DNA of 64,000 nt from Parapedobacter sp035556095 (GTDB lineage Bacteria > Bacteroidota > Bacteroidia > Sphingobacteriales > Sphingobacteriaceae), in NCBI RefSeq assembly GCF_035556095.1, contig NZ_DATMFT010000012.1:1-64000 (forward strand), in the 5' to 3' direction. The notes under the pieces were generated by a model that searched no databases, was not told the origin of the DNA, and saw only the letters and a list, made by a program, of their open reading frames with translations. Numbering within the stretch: position 1 is the first letter of the stretch; each line of letters starts with the position of its first letter. A program made the position numbers and the translations under genes. This document shows, piece by piece, positions 1-8,198 of the stretch.

Positions 1-114
1 GACCGTTTTCTTGACCAGGCGGAGTCCCAGCACACGGGTATAGAAGTCGTAGTTGCGTTTGGCATCGCTTGCAATAGCCGTGATGTGATGGATACCTAAG
101 ATGTTGTTGTCCAT
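1..114 (-). CDS. VOC (glyoxalase-fold) family protein, N-terminal fragment
   Basis: The first 38 residues of a gene that leaves the window on the left. It opens with MDNNILGIHHITAIASDA and continues with an N-Y-D-F-Y and VLGLRLVKKTV pattern. That is the first beta-alpha-beta unit of the vicinal oxygen chelate fold: the HH pair supplies a metal ligand, and the Y-x-F-Y-xx-VLG-L-L-V-KKTV segment is typical of ring-cleaving dioxygenase or glyoxalase-like proteins. The start is an ATG at 114. Substrate cannot be told from this piece. The family call is fairly secure, the exact function open. Confidence 0.75.
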   Translation of the reverse strand, partial: MDNNILGIHHITAIASDAKRNYDFYTRVLGLRLVKKTV

Positions 115-817
115 GATAATGCTCCTTTTTTGTTAGTACAAAGATACAGGGGGCATTGTTCATGCACATTAACCTAGGACAAGAAGTGGAGGTGTTTTCC
201 GCTCCATGCCGCGGAGGCATGGCACTTGGAGCGCACCCAAGTGCCCAAGGTGCTTTGGCTGTGCCGCATTTGTTGTTCCGGCTACGCGCTGGTGCAACGG
301 TGCGAACCCTAGGCCGCCTGCGCTCACGGCCCACCCAGTGGCTGGGTTCTGCTCGGTGTTGCGTACCCTACCGTTTCTGCAACGCACCACCACGGCCTGC
401 ACGTCCAATTGCGCCAAGGCCGCTCCTACCTCCGAATTGATAATACTGCAAATGGTCAAATAGAGCTACCACAGACTAGACCCCGATTGTCAAACCCCTA
501 TTGCAAGCACGCGCACGGATGCGGCGAAGCCACCCGAAGGTACCACATGAACGCAGAAGGCCTAGCCTGCGGAGGCAGCAACCGGCTGCCAAGCATGCCC
601 CACCCTCATACCAGCGCAGCCACCGTACATCCAGTGAACCGACGAACGAAGGGACGGGGAGGTGTGCGGGCGTGGCTTCGGTTTGCGACGGCGCATGCGG
701 CAACGGGTTGCAACGGCGTAGGCAAGCCTTGATTTTAGTCAAACTTTTGATCAAGCAAAAGTTTGTCGCCTCCGCGGCGAAAGAGCGGTGAAAAGAAAAA
801 ATGCCAATTCAGTTTAG
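115..817. other. Gene-free, GC-rich, hairpin-rich intergenic stretch
   Basis: About 700 bases with no believable coding region: open frames of up to about 107 codons overlap each other on both strands and have Arg/Pro/Cys/His-rich translations without domain features. The stretch holds several perfect stem-loops: 204-210 with 216-222, immediately followed by 223-229 with 237-243; 333-338 with 342-347; 740-749 with 756-765; and 766-770 with 776-780. It lies between the VOC gene and the 3' end of tsaE. It may be a decayed repeat element or a structured RNA; neither is proven. Confidence 0.5.
740..780. terminator. Two adjacent stem-loops downstream of tsaE
   Basis: A perfect 10-base inverted repeat (CAAACTTTTG, loop ATCAAG, CAAAAGTTTG) is followed directly by a second stem (TCGCC, loop TCCGC, GGCGA). 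They lie 38 bases beyond the tsaE stop codon. Position and symmetry suit transcription termination or 3'-end protection for the minus-strand porX/tsaE transcripts. No clear T-run follows on the minus strand, so the terminator reading is tentative. Confidence 0.35.
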
Positions 818-1237
818 CTAGGGTGTCACATTGATAGTGATACGGCGCGTACCGTCGGTAACGGCGGTGATATGGATGTGCACCGCGTCATCGGGCAGCA
901 GATTCGTTATTTTCTCGGGCCATTCAACGAGGCAATACGAACCCGAGTAGAAATAATCTTCATAACCCAGATCAAAAGCTTCCTGTTCCGACTTGATGCG
1001 GTAGAAATCGAAGTGATACAATGGTCCGGCAGCGCTATGGTATTCATTGACGATGGCAAATGTAGGGCTTGATGGCGCATCGACCGCACCGAGTTGCCGG
1101 CAGATTTCGCTGATGAACGTTGTTTTGCCAGCACCCATGCTGCCATAAAACAGCAAGACGCGCCGATCACCCACAGCGGCCAGCAACCGGCTGGCGGCAT
1201 CGGGCAATCCTTCCAAGTTTGGAACATCAATAACCAT
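818..1237 (-). CDS. tsaE: tRNA threonylcarbamoyladenosine biosynthesis ATPase TsaE
   Basis: TsaE is the small P-loop ATPase that works with TsaB and TsaD to form N6-threonylcarbamoyladenosine at position 37 of ANN-decoding tRNAs. The 139-residue product has the family's length. A Walker A motif, GSMGAGKTT, lies at residues 32-40, followed by the family's SSPTFAIVNEY and YHFDFYRI segments; the latter carries the conserved aspartate. LVEWPEKI, near the C-terminus, is also typical. It lies 22 bases downstream of porX on the same strand. A TAnnTTTG box sits five bases before its ATG, so it may also be transcribed on its own, as a nearly leaderless mRNA. Confidence 0.93.
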   Translation of the reverse strand: MVIDVPNLEGLPDAASRLLAAVGDRRVLLFYGSMGAGKTTFISEICRQLGAVDAPSSPTFAIVNEYHSAAGPLYHFDFYRIKSEQEAFDLGYEDYFYSGSYCLVEWPEKITNLLPDDAVHIHITAVTDGTRRITINVTP

Positions 1238-1250
1238 CCGGGCAAAAGTA
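1238..1250 (-). promoter_or_regulatory. Promoter -7 box abutting the tsaE start
   Basis: On the minus strand the box reads TACTTTTG (1250-1243), a full match to the Bacteroidota TAnnTTTG consensus, and the tsaE ATG follows after only five bases (CCCGG). No TTG at -33 is evident. If used, transcription would start at or next to the ATG, leaving no room for a ribosome-binding site. Confidence 0.45.
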
Positions 1251-1259
1251 CGGTTTTTG

Positions 1260-2813
1260 CTACTTGGTGGTGTATGTGGCGAACGGAATAATCATTTCTT
1301 CCAGCGAAATGCCCCCGTGCTGGAACGTCTCGTTGAAATAGTTGACGAAATGGTTGTAATTATTGGGATATACAAAATACGCGTCCTCGCGCGCAAAGAT
1401 GAAACTGGAGCTGACGTGCAGCTTCGGCAGCATGGCGTCGTGCGGATTTTTTACGTGGAACACGTCTTTGGCGATGAAATTGAGGTTCTTGCCCTGTTTA
1501 TAGCGCAGATTCGTATTGGTGTTTCGGTCGCCGATAACCTTGCTGGCATGCTTTACGCGGATGGTGCCGTGGTCGGTGGTGATGATCAGCCGCACAGGCT
1601 TCTGCGAAAGCCACCGCAATGTTTCGAGCAGCGGTGAGTGCTCAAACCAAGAGAGGGTGAGCGACCGGTAGGCAGCCTCATCATTGGCCAGCTCGCGGAT
1701 CATGGCCATATCGGTACGGGCATGCGAGAGCATGTCGACGAAATTATAGACCAACACATTGAGGTCGTTGCCCATGAGGTTGCTGAGGTTTTCCGTAACG
1801 TCGCGGCCCTGTTCGAGCGTTAATACCTTGGTGTACGAATGCTTGCATTCTTTGCGGTACGTACGTTTGATTTGGTCGGCGAGGAACTTGTCTTCATGCA
1901 GGTTCTTACCGCCTTCGTCCTCGTCGTTCTGCCACAGTCCGGGATGCTGGCGGTCCATATCGAGCGGCATCAGTCCGCTGAAGATGGCATTACGGGCGTA
2001 TTGTGTGGCCGTGGGAAGGATACTGTAATAGCTGTCTTCTTCTTCGAGCCTGAAATAGTTGGTGATGACATCATTGATGATGCGCCACTGATCGTACCGC
2101 AGGTTGTCTATCAGGAAGAAAAAAGTGGGCCGGTTTTCCTGCAACGTAGGGAACACCTTTTTGCGGAAAAGCTGGTGCGACATCACGGGCCCCGTTTCGG
2201 GCTCCTTTATCCACTGGAGGTACTTTTTCTCGATAAACTTGAAAAATTGCATATTGGCTTCCGCTTTCTGCAGGGTAAGCACCTCATGCATACCGGCGTC
2301 CTCCAGTTTCTCCAGGGAGAGCTCCCAATAGATAAGTTTCTTATAAACGTCGGCCCATTGCTCATAGTCGAGGTTGTCATTCAGGATCATGCCCAGATTC
2401 CGGAAGTCCTGTTGATAGGCCATCGATGTTTTCTCGCTGATCAGCCGTTTGTTTTCCGTGAGCTTCTTGATGGTGAGCAGGATCTGCTTGGGGTTTACGG
2501 GCTTGATGAGGTAGTCATCGATCTTGGAGCCGATGGCATCCTCCATGAGGTGTTCCTCCTCATTTTTGGTGACCAGCACCATGGGTACCGCCGGGTTGAT
2601 GTTTTTCAGTTCGGATAGCGTTTCCAATCCAGTGAGTCCGGGCATGTTCTCATCTAAAAACACCAGATCATAAAACCCCTTCTTAAAGGCATCCACGGCA
2701 TCGTTGCCGTTGGTAACCGTTTTCACGCCATATCCTTTTTCGTTCAAAAGCATGATGTGGGGCTTTAGCAAATCAATCTCATCGTCTGCCCAAAGTATAT
2801 TTGTTTCTTGCAT
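1260..2813 (-). CDS. porX: PorX-type response regulator with PglZ/alkaline-phosphatase-like output domain
   Basis: PorX is the atypical response regulator that, with sensor PorY, controls type IX secretion genes in Bacteroidota. The 517-residue protein starts with a receiver domain: acidic pair at residues 10-11 (WADDE), phosphoacceptor D54 in FLDENMPG, and the conserved Lys in YLIKPV. After a helical linker comes a PglZ domain (about residues 200-515) with DNLRYDQW and TTDHGTIRVKH, the metal-binding signatures of the alkaline phosphatase superfamily. There is no DNA-binding domain, so its output is presumably enzymatic or through protein partners. tsaE follows 22 bases downstream. The architecture is diagnostic. 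Confidence 0.93.
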   Translation of the reverse strand: MQETNILWADDEIDLLKPHIMLLNEKGYGVKTVTNGNDAVDAFKKGFYDLVFLDENMPGLTGLETLSELKNINPAVPMVLVTKNEEEHLMEDAIGSKIDDYLIKPVNPKQILLTIKKLTENKRLISEKTSMAYQQDFRNLGMILNDNLDYEQWADVYKKLIYWELSLEKLEDAGMHEVLTLQKAEANMQFFKFIEKKYLQWIKEPETGPVMSHQLFRKKVFPTLQENRPTFFFLIDNLRYDQWRIINDVITNYFRLEEEDSYYSILPTATQYARNAIFSGLMPLDMDRQHPGLWQNDEDEGGKNLHEDKFLADQIKRTYRKECKHSYTKVLTLEQGRDVTENLSNLMGNDLNVLVYNFVDMLSHARTDMAMIRELANDEAAYRSLTLSWFEHSPLLETLRWLSQKPVRLIITTDHGTIRVKHASKVIGDRNTNTNLRYKQGKNLNFIAKDVFHVKNPHDAMLPKLHVSSSFIFAREDAYFVYPNNYNHFVNYFNETFQHGGISLEEMIIPFATYTTK

Positions 2814-2933
2814 GTTGGTTCGTCAATGTATGTGAAGCCTTCCAGTCTTCCCTAGATAGCAATAATAAGCGCGAACTTAGTGAAAAGTTTGCCTGTATCG
2901 ACATTTTTAACATAAATTAACAGCGAGGTAACG

Positions 2934-2941
2934 TATCTTTG
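2934..2941 (+). promoter_or_regulatory. Promoter -7 box for the HD-domain gene
   Basis: TATCTTTG matches the TAnnTTTG -7 consensus of the Bacteroidota housekeeping sigma factor and lies 50 bases before the TTG start of the HD gene. The upstream sequence is AT-rich but no convincing TTG stands at -33. Confidence 0.5.
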
Positions 2942-2991
2942 TTCCCTGTAAATGCGGTTGGCAATAGGCCCTTCCGCAATGGACAACGCGA

Positions 2992-4239
2992 TTGAATAAA
3001 AAGAAAATAATAAACGACCCCGTATATGGGTTTATATCCATTCCCTCTGGTTTCATTTTTGACCTGATCCAGCACCCCTATTTCCAACGTTTGCGATACA
3101 TCAAGCAGGTAAGCATGACGCATCTCGTATACCCGGGCGCGTTGCATACGCGCTTCCAGCACGCGCTGGGTGCCATGCACTTGATGGCGCTTGCGTTGGA
3201 AACCCTGCGCGGAAAGGGCATCGCGATCTCAGCCGAGGAAGAGGAAGCGGCACTGGCGGCTATCTTGCTGCACGATATCGGCCATGGGCCGTTTTCACAC
3301 TCGCTTGAGCATACCCTGGTGGAAGGCGTATCGCACGAGTTGCTCTCCTCGCTCATGATGGATGAACTGAATGAGGCAACGATGGGACGCCTCGATTTGG
3401 CGATCGAGATTTTCAATAACCGCTATCCGAGGAGATTTCTCTACCAACTGGTAGCCGGTCAGCTTGATATCGACCGGATGGATTACCTGAGCCGAGATAG
3501 CTTTTTTACCGGTGTTGCCGAGGGTGTGATCAGTTTCGATCGCATCATAAAAATGCTTAATGTGATCGACAATGAGCTTGTCGTGGAGCAGAAGGGCATC
3601 TATTCGGTCGAGAAGTTTCTCATCGCGCGGCGGCTGATGTATTGGCAGGTATACCTGCATAAAACGGTGATTAGCGCCGAGCAGATGCTGCTTAAAATCT
3701 TGCAGCGGGCTAAGGAATTGTATGGCGCCGGCCATTCGCTCTTCGCCACACCAGCGTTGGAACATTTTTTGCGCAATAAGGTAACTCGGCAGAATTTTAC
3801 CGAAGATGCCCTGCATTTAGTGCATTTTTCGCAGCTCGACGATACAGATATATGGTCTGCCGTAAAAACGTGGGCACACCACAGTGACCGTATTTTGCAG
3901 CGGTTGTGCTCGCGGCTCATTGCCCGGTCGTTGTATCACACCGAGCTGCATGCCGTGCTTCCGGAAGAGGGGCAGCTCGTGCAGTTGAGGGCGGAGGCGG
4001 TGAATTATTTTGACATTGACGTGGCCGATGTGGATTATTACGTGTGGGTGCAATCGATAGAAAACAGTGCTTATGAACCTAATAATGGGACCATCAGGAT
4101 ATTGATGAAAGATGGCAGTATACAAGATATTGCAGAAGCCTCTGACCTATCTAATTTGGAGACACTCTCGCGGAAAGTACAGAAATTTGCCGTTTCCTTT
4201 CCGAAGGAGCTGGTCCATACCCCATTATCAATGCATTGA
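2992..4239 (+). CDS. HD-domain phosphohydrolase (dNTPase/YdhJ-like)
   Basis: A 415-residue cytoplasmic HD-superfamily hydrolase. The metal site is clear: H52 and H57 (HTRFQHALGAMHL), the HD pair at 94-95 in LLHDIGHGPFSH, and a downstream DIDRMDYLSRD segment containing the final aspartate. These features place it with dNTP triphosphohydrolase/SAMHD1-like proteins; the true substrate is unknown. The frame opens with a TTG codon (2992). The nearby ATG at 2980 is in a different frame and runs into a stop. It is the first plus-strand gene after porX and precedes the lipid A operon, from which it is separated by its own promoter. Confidence 0.85.
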   Translation: MNKKKIINDPVYGFISIPSGFIFDLIQHPYFQRLRYIKQVSMTHLVYPGALHTRFQHALGAMHLMALALETLRGKGIAISAEEEEAALAAILLHDIGHGPFSHSLEHTLVEGVSHELLSSLMMDELNEATMGRLDLAIEIFNNRYPRRFLYQLVAGQLDIDRMDYLSRDSFFTGVAEGVISFDRIIKMLNVIDNELVVEQKGIYSVEKFLIARRLMYWQVYLHKTVISAEQMLLKILQRAKELYGAGHSLFATPALEHFLRNKVTRQNFTEDALHLVHFSQLDDTDIWSAVKTWAHHSDRILQRLCSRLIARSLYHTELHAVLPEEGQLVQLRAEAVNYFDIDVADVDYYVWVQSIENSAYEPNNGTIRILMKDGSIQDIAEASDLSNLETLSRKVQKFAVSFPKELVHTPLSMH

Positions 4240-4252
4240 TAGTCAGTAAAAA

Positions 4253-4284
4253 TTGGAATATTACCGTTTAAACTTATACATTTG
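4253..4284 (+). promoter_or_regulatory. Promoter of the lipid A operon, abutting the lpxD start
   Basis: TTG at 4253-4255, a 21-base spacer and TACATTTG at 4277-4284 match both elements of the Bacteroidota promoter. The lpxD ATG at 4288 follows after three bases, so the predicted transcription start coincides with the start codon. The alternative TTG start at 4282 overlaps the -7 box and is therefore unlikely. Confidence 0.6.
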
Positions 4285-4287
4285 CAG

Positions 4288-5328
4288 ATGCAATTTTCCG
4301 CACATCAAATAGCAACGTTCGTGAACGGTTCCCTTGAAGGGAACCCCGATGTGATGGTAGACCAACTGGCAAAGATCGAGGAAGCATCGACAGGCTCACT
4401 CTCTTTTTTGTCTAACCCGAAGTACGAACCATACCTCTATACAACGAAAGCGTCGGTAATCATCGTCAATGACGACCTGAAATTGGAACGCCCCGTATCG
4501 GGTACCATCGTGCGCGTGAAAAATGCTTACCTGGCTTTTTCGACCTTGTTGGAACTGTACAACAAGATGCGCTTGGATAAGACCGGGATCGAGGAGCGGG
4601 CGTTCATTGATGAAACGGTCAAAATCGGGGAAGAGGTGTACGTGGGTGCATTTGCTTATATAGACCGGGGAGCCGTTATAGGCAATAGGTGTAAAATCTA
4701 CCCGAATGTTTATATCGGCGATAACGTGAAAATCGGAGACGATACCACCCTGTTTCCGGGTGTAACGGTTTATTTCGATTGCGTGATTGGCGAGCGCGTT
4801 ATCATCCATTCGGGAACGGTGGTGGGTAGCGATGGCTTTGGCTTTGCCCCCCAGGAAGATGGTTCCTATAATAAGATCAGCCAGATTGGAAACGTAATCA
4901 TTGAGGATGACGTCGAAATCGGTGCGAATTCGGTAATCGATCGCGCCACGATGGGATCGACCATCATAAGGCAGGGCGTAAAGCTGGATAATTTGATTCA
5001 GATTGCGCACAATGTCGAAATTGGCAAACATACGGTGATTGCTGCCCAATCGGGGATTTCTGGGAGCACCAAAATCGGCAAGAACACCGTTATTGGCGGA
5101 CAGGTGGGCGTAGTGGGGCATATTCGCATTGCCAATGGCAGTCAAATACAGGCACAGTCGGGCGTTAACCGTACCATTGCGGAAGAGGGGAAACGCTGGT
5201 CGGGCAGCCCTGCCGCACCCTACAATGCGCAAATGCGCTCGCAGGTGGTGTATTCGCGCCTCCCCGAACTGGAACGCCGACTTGAAGAATTGGAACAACT
5301 ATTATTAACAAAGGAAGTATCGAAATAA
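4288..5328 (+). CDS. lpxD: UDP-3-O-acylglucosamine N-acyltransferase LpxD
   Basis: LpxD adds the second (N-linked) 3-hydroxyacyl chain to UDP-3-O-acyl-glucosamine in lipid A synthesis, in the cytoplasm. The 346-residue protein has the family order: an N-terminal uridine-binding domain (SFLSNPKYEPYLYTT region), a long left-handed beta-helix of hexapeptide repeats (roughly residues 105-315) and a C-terminal helix (LPELERRLEELEQLL). The catalytic His region reads IQIAHNVEIGKH. I chose the ATG at 4288; a TTG two codons upstream lies inside the promoter box. It heads the operon lpxD, lpxC/fabZ, lpxA. Confidence 0.96.
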   Translation: MQFSAHQIATFVNGSLEGNPDVMVDQLAKIEEASTGSLSFLSNPKYEPYLYTTKASVIIVNDDLKLERPVSGTIVRVKNAYLAFSTLLELYNKMRLDKTGIEERAFIDETVKIGEEVYVGAFAYIDRGAVIGNRCKIYPNVYIGDNVKIGDDTTLFPGVTVYFDCVIGERVIIHSGTVVGSDGFGFAPQEDGSYNKISQIGNVIIEDDVEIGANSVIDRATMGSTIIRQGVKLDNLIQIAHNVEIGKHTVIAAQSGISGSTKIGKNTVIGGQVGVVGHIRIANGSQIQAQSGVNRTIAEEGKRWSGSPAAPYNAQMRSQVVYSRLPELERRLEELEQLLLTKEVSK

Positions 5329-5373
5329 AGTAAGCTTAGGTCCGCCTACTTGCGGATAAGCCAATTGACAGAG

Positions 5374-6783
5374 ATGAACGTAAAACAACGCACAATCAAA
5401 TCAGAAATTGTGATTTCGGGGGTAGGCCTTCATACCGGCAAGCCTGTGACCATGACCTTAAAACCTGCTCCGGAACATCATTGGTACAAATTTAGACGGA
5501 TCGACCTCGAAAACCAACCGGTGGTTCTTGTAGATGCCGACAACGTGTCAGACACCTCCCGGGGTACAACGATATCCCAAAATGGAGCCCGTGTAAGTAC
5601 CATTGAACACCTCATGGCAGCATTGGTAGGCCTGCAGATCGATAATGTGCTCATCGATATCGACGGCCCCGAGGTTCCAATTATGGACGGTAGCTCGGCA
5701 CCGTTCGTGAAAGCGATCGAAGAAACAGGATATGTGGATCAGAACGCCGATCGTGACTATTACGAAATACCGCATAATATACACCATACCGAACCGGATC
5801 GGAAAGTGGAGATGGTTGCCATGCCGCTCGACGGGTACCGGTTTACCTGTATGATTGATTTCAATTCGCCGGTGTTGGGCAGCCAGCATGCGTCCATCAG
5901 CAATATTGATGAGTTTTCGAAGGATATCGCATCATCGCGGACCTTCTGTTTCCTCCACGAGTTGGAAATGCTGCTACAGAACAACCTGATCAAAGGGGGC
6001 GATTTGAACAATGCGATTGTGGTGGTGGATAGGGAAGTGAGCAAAAATGAACTGCGCCACCTGGCCAAGCTCTTTAACCGCGACGATATCGACGTGGCTA
6101 AGGAAGGGATATTGGACAATATCGAACTCCGCCACCAAAACGAACCCGCGCGCCATAAGCTGCTGGACATGATTGGCGACCTCGCATTGGTGGGCAGGCC
6201 GATCAAAGGCCATATCATGGCTGCACGGCCGGGGCACGCCGCCAACGTGGCATTTGCTAAGAAAATAAAAGCACAGATCAAGAAGGAAAAAAGCCGTAAA
6301 TACGCCAAGGTCTACGACCCCAATATGCCGCCGCTGTATGATACGGTCCAGATCATGGACATCTTGCCCCACCGGCAACCGTTCCTGATGATCGATAAGA
6401 TATTGGAGCTCACCAAAACGCATGTGGTGGGGTTGAAAAACGTGACCATGAACGAGGACCTGTTCATGGGCCATTTCCCAGGCGCACCGGTTTTTCCGGG
6501 CGTATTGCAGATTGAGGCAATGGCCCAAACCGGTGGGGTGCTGGTGCTAAGCACCGTGCCCGACCCCGAGAACTACTTGACCTTGTTTTTGAAAATTGAG
6601 AATGCACGGTTTAAGGCACAGGTGAACCCGGGCGATACCATCATTTTCCGCTGTGATCTGCTGGAGCCCATCCGGAGGGGAATTGCCCAGATGAAGGGCG
6701 TGGGCATGGTTGGCGAAAAAGTGGTGGTAGAAGCCGAACTGATGGCCCAGATCGTTAAAGTTAAAGAGAGCCAAGCGTCATGA
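5374..6783 (+). CDS. lpxC/fabZ: Bifunctional UDP-3-O-acyl-GlcNAc deacetylase / 3-hydroxyacyl-ACP dehydratase (LpxC-FabZ fusion)
   Basis: A fusion characteristic of Bacteroidota. The first ~300 residues are LpxC, the zinc deacetylase that commits UDP-acyl-GlcNAc to lipid A: STIEHLMAAL gives one zinc His, and HKLLDMIGD gives H261 and D265. The last ~150 residues are FabZ, a hotdog-fold dehydratase, with PHRQPFLMIDKI, catalytic H367 in GHFPGAPVFPG and the acidic residue of LQIEAMAQTGG. The total is 469 residues from the ATG at 5374, which aligns with the usual LpxC N-terminus (VKQRTIKSEIVISGVGLHTG); a TTG at 5350 is in frame upstream. Its TGA overlaps the lpxA ATG by four bases. Confidence 0.96.
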   Translation: MNVKQRTIKSEIVISGVGLHTGKPVTMTLKPAPEHHWYKFRRIDLENQPVVLVDADNVSDTSRGTTISQNGARVSTIEHLMAALVGLQIDNVLIDIDGPEVPIMDGSSAPFVKAIEETGYVDQNADRDYYEIPHNIHHTEPDRKVEMVAMPLDGYRFTCMIDFNSPVLGSQHASISNIDEFSKDIASSRTFCFLHELEMLLQNNLIKGGDLNNAIVVVDREVSKNELRHLAKLFNRDDIDVAKEGILDNIELRHQNEPARHKLLDMIGDLALVGRPIKGHIMAARPGHAANVAFAKKIKAQIKKEKSRKYAKVYDPNMPPLYDTVQIMDILPHRQPFLMIDKILELTKTHVVGLKNVTMNEDLFMGHFPGAPVFPGVLQIEAMAQTGGVLVLSTVPDPENYLTLFLKIENARFKAQVNPGDTIIFRCDLLEPIRRGIAQMKGVGMVGEKVVVEAELMAQIVKVKESQAS

Positions 6784-7574
6784 TACAGCCGTTAGCATAC
6801 ATACATCCACAGGCCAAGATTGCGGGGAACGTAGTGATTGAGCCTTTTGTGACCATCCACAAGGACGTGGTTATCGACGAAGGCACCTGGATTGGCTCTA
6901 ACGTGACCATCATGGATGGCGCCCGCATCGGTAAGAACTGCCGGATTTTCCCGGGAGCCGTTATTTCGGGCATCCCGCAGGACCTGAAGTTCGATGGCGA
7001 AGAAACCACTGCGGAGATCGGTGATAATACCACCATTCGCGAGTGTGTAACCGTAAACCGCGGTACCAAGGATAAATGGAAGACCGTTATTGGAAAAAAT
7101 TGCCTCATCCAGGCGTATAGCCATATTGCGCACGACTGCATTGTGGGCGACAACTGCATTTTTTCGAATAACAGTACATTGGCCGGGCACATTACCGTAG
7201 GCGATTTTGTCGTGTTGGCGGGCATGGTGGCTGTGCATCAGTTTTGCCATGTGGGCTCGCACGCGTTCATCGCCGGTGGCTCGTTGGTACGCAAAGATGT
7301 ACCTCCCTTTGTGAAGGCCGCGCGTGAGCCACTTGCCTATGTGGGTATCAACTCGGTAGGGTTGCGGCGGCGGGGCTTCTCTTCCAGCCAAATCAACGAA
7401 ATCCAAGATATTTACCGTGTACTCTTTGTCAAAAACAACAATTTGACCAAGGCATTGGACATTATCGAGGCGGAGTACAAACCAACGGAAATACGTGACG
7501 AAATACTCGATTCCATTCGGAACTCCAACCGCGGTGTGATGAAGGGATTCGGTCAAAGCAAGGGTGTGTTGTAA
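6780..7574 (+). CDS. lpxA: Acyl-ACP:UDP-GlcNAc O-acyltransferase LpxA
   Basis: LpxA carries out the first step of lipid A synthesis, transfer of a 3-hydroxyacyl chain from ACP to the 3-OH of UDP-GlcNAc. The 264-residue protein has the normal length. It is built almost wholly from hexapeptide repeats (IHPQAKIAGNVVIEPFVTI onward) with the catalytic His segment SHIAHDCIVGDN and the C-terminal helical region with VGINSVGLRRRGFS. It overlaps lpxC/fabZ by four bases (ATGA), so the two are translationally coupled. The ABC ATPase gene begins three bases after its stop. Confidence 0.96.
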   Translation: MIQPLAYIHPQAKIAGNVVIEPFVTIHKDVVIDEGTWIGSNVTIMDGARIGKNCRIFPGAVISGIPQDLKFDGEETTAEIGDNTTIRECVTVNRGTKDKWKTVIGKNCLIQAYSHIAHDCIVGDNCIFSNNSTLAGHITVGDFVVLAGMVAVHQFCHVGSHAFIAGGSLVRKDVPPFVKAAREPLAYVGINSVGLRRRGFSSSQINEIQDIYRVLFVKNNNLTKALDIIEAEYKPTEIRDEILDSIRNSNRGVMKGFGQSKGVL

Positions 7575-7577
7575 ACC

Positions 7578-8198
7578 ATGGAAATTGTGCTGGAAGACAT
7601 TGGTAGGCGGTTTAACCGGGATTGGGTCTTTCAGCATGTGAACTATCGTTTCACCACCGGGTTGCGTTATGCCGTACTGGGGCCCAACGGCTCGGGGAAA
7701 TCCACCTTGCTGCAGGTCGTCTCTTCGGCGTTGACACCGTCTGCCGGCCACATTACGTACCAACGTGGGGGGAGCGCTGTTGACCCCGACCGGGTGTACC
7801 AATACCTGTCAATCGCGGCACCTTACCTCGAACTGATCGAGGAGTTTACACTCGCCGAGCAAATCCGCTTCCATTTTATGCACAAAGCGTTCCTAAGCGG
7901 TTTCGATGCGCTGTCGCTTATGGAGTACATGGGGCTTACGCATGCCCAGGATAAACAACTTCGGCATTTTTCGTCGGGCATGAAACAGCGGGTGAAACTG
8001 GGCCTGGCGTGTTGTGCCGATGTGCCCATTGTGCTGCTAGACGAGCCGACATCCAATTTGGATGAAGAAGGTATTGCCTGGTACCTGCAATTGGTGGAGC
8101 AAACCTGTGCCGGCCGGCTTTTGCTGGTATGTTCCAATCAGGAACGGGAATATGGCTTTTGCGACCATAGGATAACAATCACGGATTATAAAGCATGA
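7578..8198 (+). CDS. ABC transporter ATP-binding protein
   Basis: A single 206-residue nucleotide-binding domain: Walker A GPNGSGKST (residues 35-43), signature HFSSGMKQRVKLG, Walker B IVLLDEPTSNLD and a switch region ending in CSNQ rather than the usual histidine-containing loop. It directly follows lpxA by three bases and overlaps the next gene by four, so it is part of the lipid A transcription unit. No permease is adjacent. The partner and substrate are unknown; an envelope lipid or glycan role is only inferred from the operon. Confidence 0.88.
   Translation: MEIVLEDIGRRFNRDWVFQHVNYRFTTGLRYAVLGPNGSGKSTLLQVVSSALTPSAGHITYQRGGSAVDPDRVYQYLSIAAPYLELIEEFTLAEQIRFHFMHKAFLSGFDALSLMEYMGLTHAQDKQLRHFSSGMKQRVKLGLACCADVPIVLLDEPTSNLDEEGIAWYLQLVEQTCAGRLLLVCSNQEREYGFCDHRITITDYKA

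Noticed and set aside
156..791. Several open frames of 85-107 codons left of tsaE on both strands
   Set aside because: Overlapping frames with biased Arg/Pro/Cys/His composition, no ribosome-binding context and no recognisable domain; better explained by GC-rich spacer DNA.
1447..1462. parS-like site (14 of 16 bases) on the minus strand inside porX
   Set aside because: The central palindrome is broken (CACGTA instead of CACGTG) and the bases encode conserved-looking residues of PorX; a single imperfect hit far from parB is likely chance.
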